A stretch of 41,389 nucleotides of DNA from UMGS1474 sp050946775 (GTDB lineage: Bacteria > Bacillota > Clostridia > Oscillospirales > Acutalibacteraceae). Position numbers and translations under genes: made by a program. This document shows, piece after piece, positions 40,588-41,389 of the stretch; positions within the stretch are counted from its first letter, which is position 1, and every line of letters begins with the position of its first letter. Under the pieces are notes generated by a model, which ran no database searches, was not told the origin of the DNA, and saw only the letters and a program-made list of their open reading frames with translations. The stretch spans positions 1 through 41,389 of the forward strand of contig JBMNVL010000002.1 in the NCBI GenBank assembly GCA_050946775.1, in the 5' to 3' direction.

Positions 40588-40836
40588 ATGGCGCGGATTA
40601 TTGACGGAGAAAAAATGAATTTGATCGGGGACAACGTTCGGCGGATCCGGCGGTCGCGGCGGATGAGTCAGCAGGCGTTATCGGGCAAGCTGGAATTGCT
40701 GGGAGTGTACGTCTGCCGGGGGTCGGTATCGCGGATCGAGGATCGTTCCCGGACGGTGACCGACATTGAACTGGCCGCCATCGCCGAGGTGTTGGGGGTT
40801 TCTGTGATGGAGTTATTGGCGAAAAACGAGGAATAG
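40588..40836 (+). CDS. Small XRE-family transcriptional regulator
   Basis: An 82-residue protein that is essentially one helix-turn-helix domain: NVRRIRRSRRMSQQALSGKLELLG, then CRGSVSRIEDRSRTVTDIELAAIAEVLGVSVMELL. This is the Cro/C1 pattern. The start at 40588 follows GGAAGGTG; the longer frame from 40474 would run through the operator. It is transcribed away from the HEPN-like gene and probably represses both by binding the palindromic sites between them. No further gene follows in the window. Confidence 0.85.
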   Translation: MARIIDGEKMNLIGDNVRRIRRSRRMSQQALSGKLELLGVYVCRGSVSRIEDRSRTVTDIELAAIAEVLGVSVMELLAKNEE

Positions 40837-40861
40837 GCGCCAATCGGCGGGGTGCGTTATG

Positions 40862-41010
40862 CTTTCCTTGTGCAAAGGGAGGTGGATTTCGCCGTCAGGC
40901 GAAAAACGGAGGGGTTGTAGCCGCCGTAAGGCGTACATACGGACGCTTTGCGTTCGACAATCCCCCAGTCACGGCTAACGCCGCGACAACCCCCTTTACA
41001 CAAGGGGGCC
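40862..41010. repeat. Palindromic intergenic repeat, copy 1
   Basis: A unit of about 149 bp. It begins CTTTCCTTGTGCAAAGGGAGGTGGAT and ends with the hairpin CCCCCTTTACACAAGGGGG. The two halves form an imperfect inverted repeat (ACGGAGGGGTTGT with ACAATCCCCCAGTCACGG). It holds no convincing gene. It is followed by CGCCGCCGGTTTG, as is copy 2. Confidence 0.65.
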
Positions 41011-41054
41011 TTGTGACCGCCGCCGGTTTGTACCATTTCGCGGGGAGCGTCTTG

Positions 41055-41205
41055 CCTTCCCCTATGAGAGGAAGGTGGATTGGCGAGTGCGCAGCACGAG
41101 GCAAGACGGAGGGAGAGAGGGATTGCCGCCAGTCGCGTTATCTCTCCCTCCGTCTCGGCCGTCGCTATCGTGCCTGCCGATCCAGCCCCCTCGTCAGAGG
41201 GGGCC
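41055..41205. repeat. Palindromic intergenic repeat, copy 2
   Basis: A diverged copy of the unit at 40862-41010: CCTTCCCCTATGAGAGGAAGGTGGATT at the left, GACGGAGGGAGAGAGGGATTG ... TATCTCTCCCTCCGTCTCGG in the middle as an inverted pair, and CCCCCTCGTCAGAGGGGG at the right. The same CGCCGCCGGTTTG follows (about 41215-41227), then a GGGAGGGG-AAA-CCCCTCCC hairpin (41234-41252). Confidence 0.65.
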
Positions 41206-41276
41206 AAAAATGTTCGCCGCCGGTTTGCGCGGCGGGAGGGGAAACCCCTCCCCTACACGCTTACCGTAAGTTTGCT

Positions 41277-41360
41277 AAAAAAGATCCTTCGCTTCGCTCA
41301 GGATGACACCGCAGTAAAAAAGGAGGGTCATTCTGAGGGCGATAGCCCGAAGAATCTTTT
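41277..41360. repeat. MITE-like inverted repeat
   Basis: The left arm (AAAAGATCCTTCGCTTCG, then CTCAGGATGAC) is the imperfect reverse complement of the right arm (TCATTCTGAGGGCGATAG, then CCCGAAGAATCTTTT), with about 20 bases between. Sequences of this kind (AGGATGAC / GAAGAATCT) recur in intergenic regions of many bacteria. A further inverted CATCC/GGATG pair follows to the window end. Confidence 0.6.
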
Positions 41361-41389
41361 GTTGTCATCCCGCGGGCGGATGATAGCCT

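Noticed and set aside
40857..41306. Short open frames in the repeat region at the right end
   Set aside because: They run through palindromic repeats on both strands, have no ribosome sites, and their predicted proteins are low complexity.
40862..41389. CRISPR array
   Set aside because: There are only two long, imperfect, palindromic units with no regular short direct repeats or unique spacers, and no cas genes.

Overview
The window is a GC-rich chromosomal segment of a spore-forming Gram-positive bacterium of the class Clostridia. An Oscillospiraceae/Ruminococcaceae-type genome is the best guess. This is inference from gene content: SpoVT, CwlD and a BofC-like protein indicate sporulation. 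A LexA-type box precedes recA and a CIRCE element precedes htpG. A secreted dockerin protein is typical of cellulolytic or gut Ruminococcaceae. Most genes have strong AGGAGG-type ribosome sites and sigma-A-like promoters with 17-bp spacers.

Region 1 (1-7521) holds the 3' end of feoB, an SH3b lipoprotein, a small Cys/Asp-rich membrane protein, the proline operon proB-proA with a membrane-anchored partner, a BofC-like protein, a class A penicillin-binding protein and a VanZ-like protein. Region 2 (7518-13410) holds htpG under a CIRCE operator, a decayed gene behind an SOS-type promoter, and the hom-thrB-lysC operon for threonine and aspartate-family synthesis. lysC has a well-formed internal start. 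Region 3 (13411-24654) is a long minus-strand block: a lipoprotein with its two-component system, then DUF1385-prmC, then recA-recX-rimO-pgsA-cysS and a small membrane gene, packed with 3-12 nt gaps or 4-nt overlaps.

Region 4 (24603-31474) is mainly plus strand: mtaB, an alpha/beta hydrolase, a PNPOx-like flavoprotein, and the cluster rpiB, a membrane protein, cwlD and radA. One minus-strand membrane-anchored protein lies between the two groups. Region 5 (31509-34492) is accessory: a MerR regulator fused to membrane helices and a zinc ribbon, coupled to a YhfC-type intramembrane protease and preceded by a 19-bp-spacer promoter with a dyad; then a 42-residue acidic peptide gene and a rhodanese/cyclophilin-like membrane protein.

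Region 6 (34500-41389) is the most unusual part. About 1.05 kb of AT-rich DNA carrying one orphan membrane protein interrupts the 5' end of spoVT. It leaves a 13-codon stump on the left and supplies a new promoter, ribosome site and first 12 codons to the intact gene on the right. Beyond it lies a 1200-residue secreted protein with GLUG-like, beta-sandwich, seven Cys-repeat and dockerin regions. That gene is translationally coupled to a HEPN-like gene which diverges from a small XRE regulator across a palindromic operator. The last 550 bases hold no convincing gene, only palindromic intergenic repeats. No rRNA, tRNA or CRISPR array was recognised.
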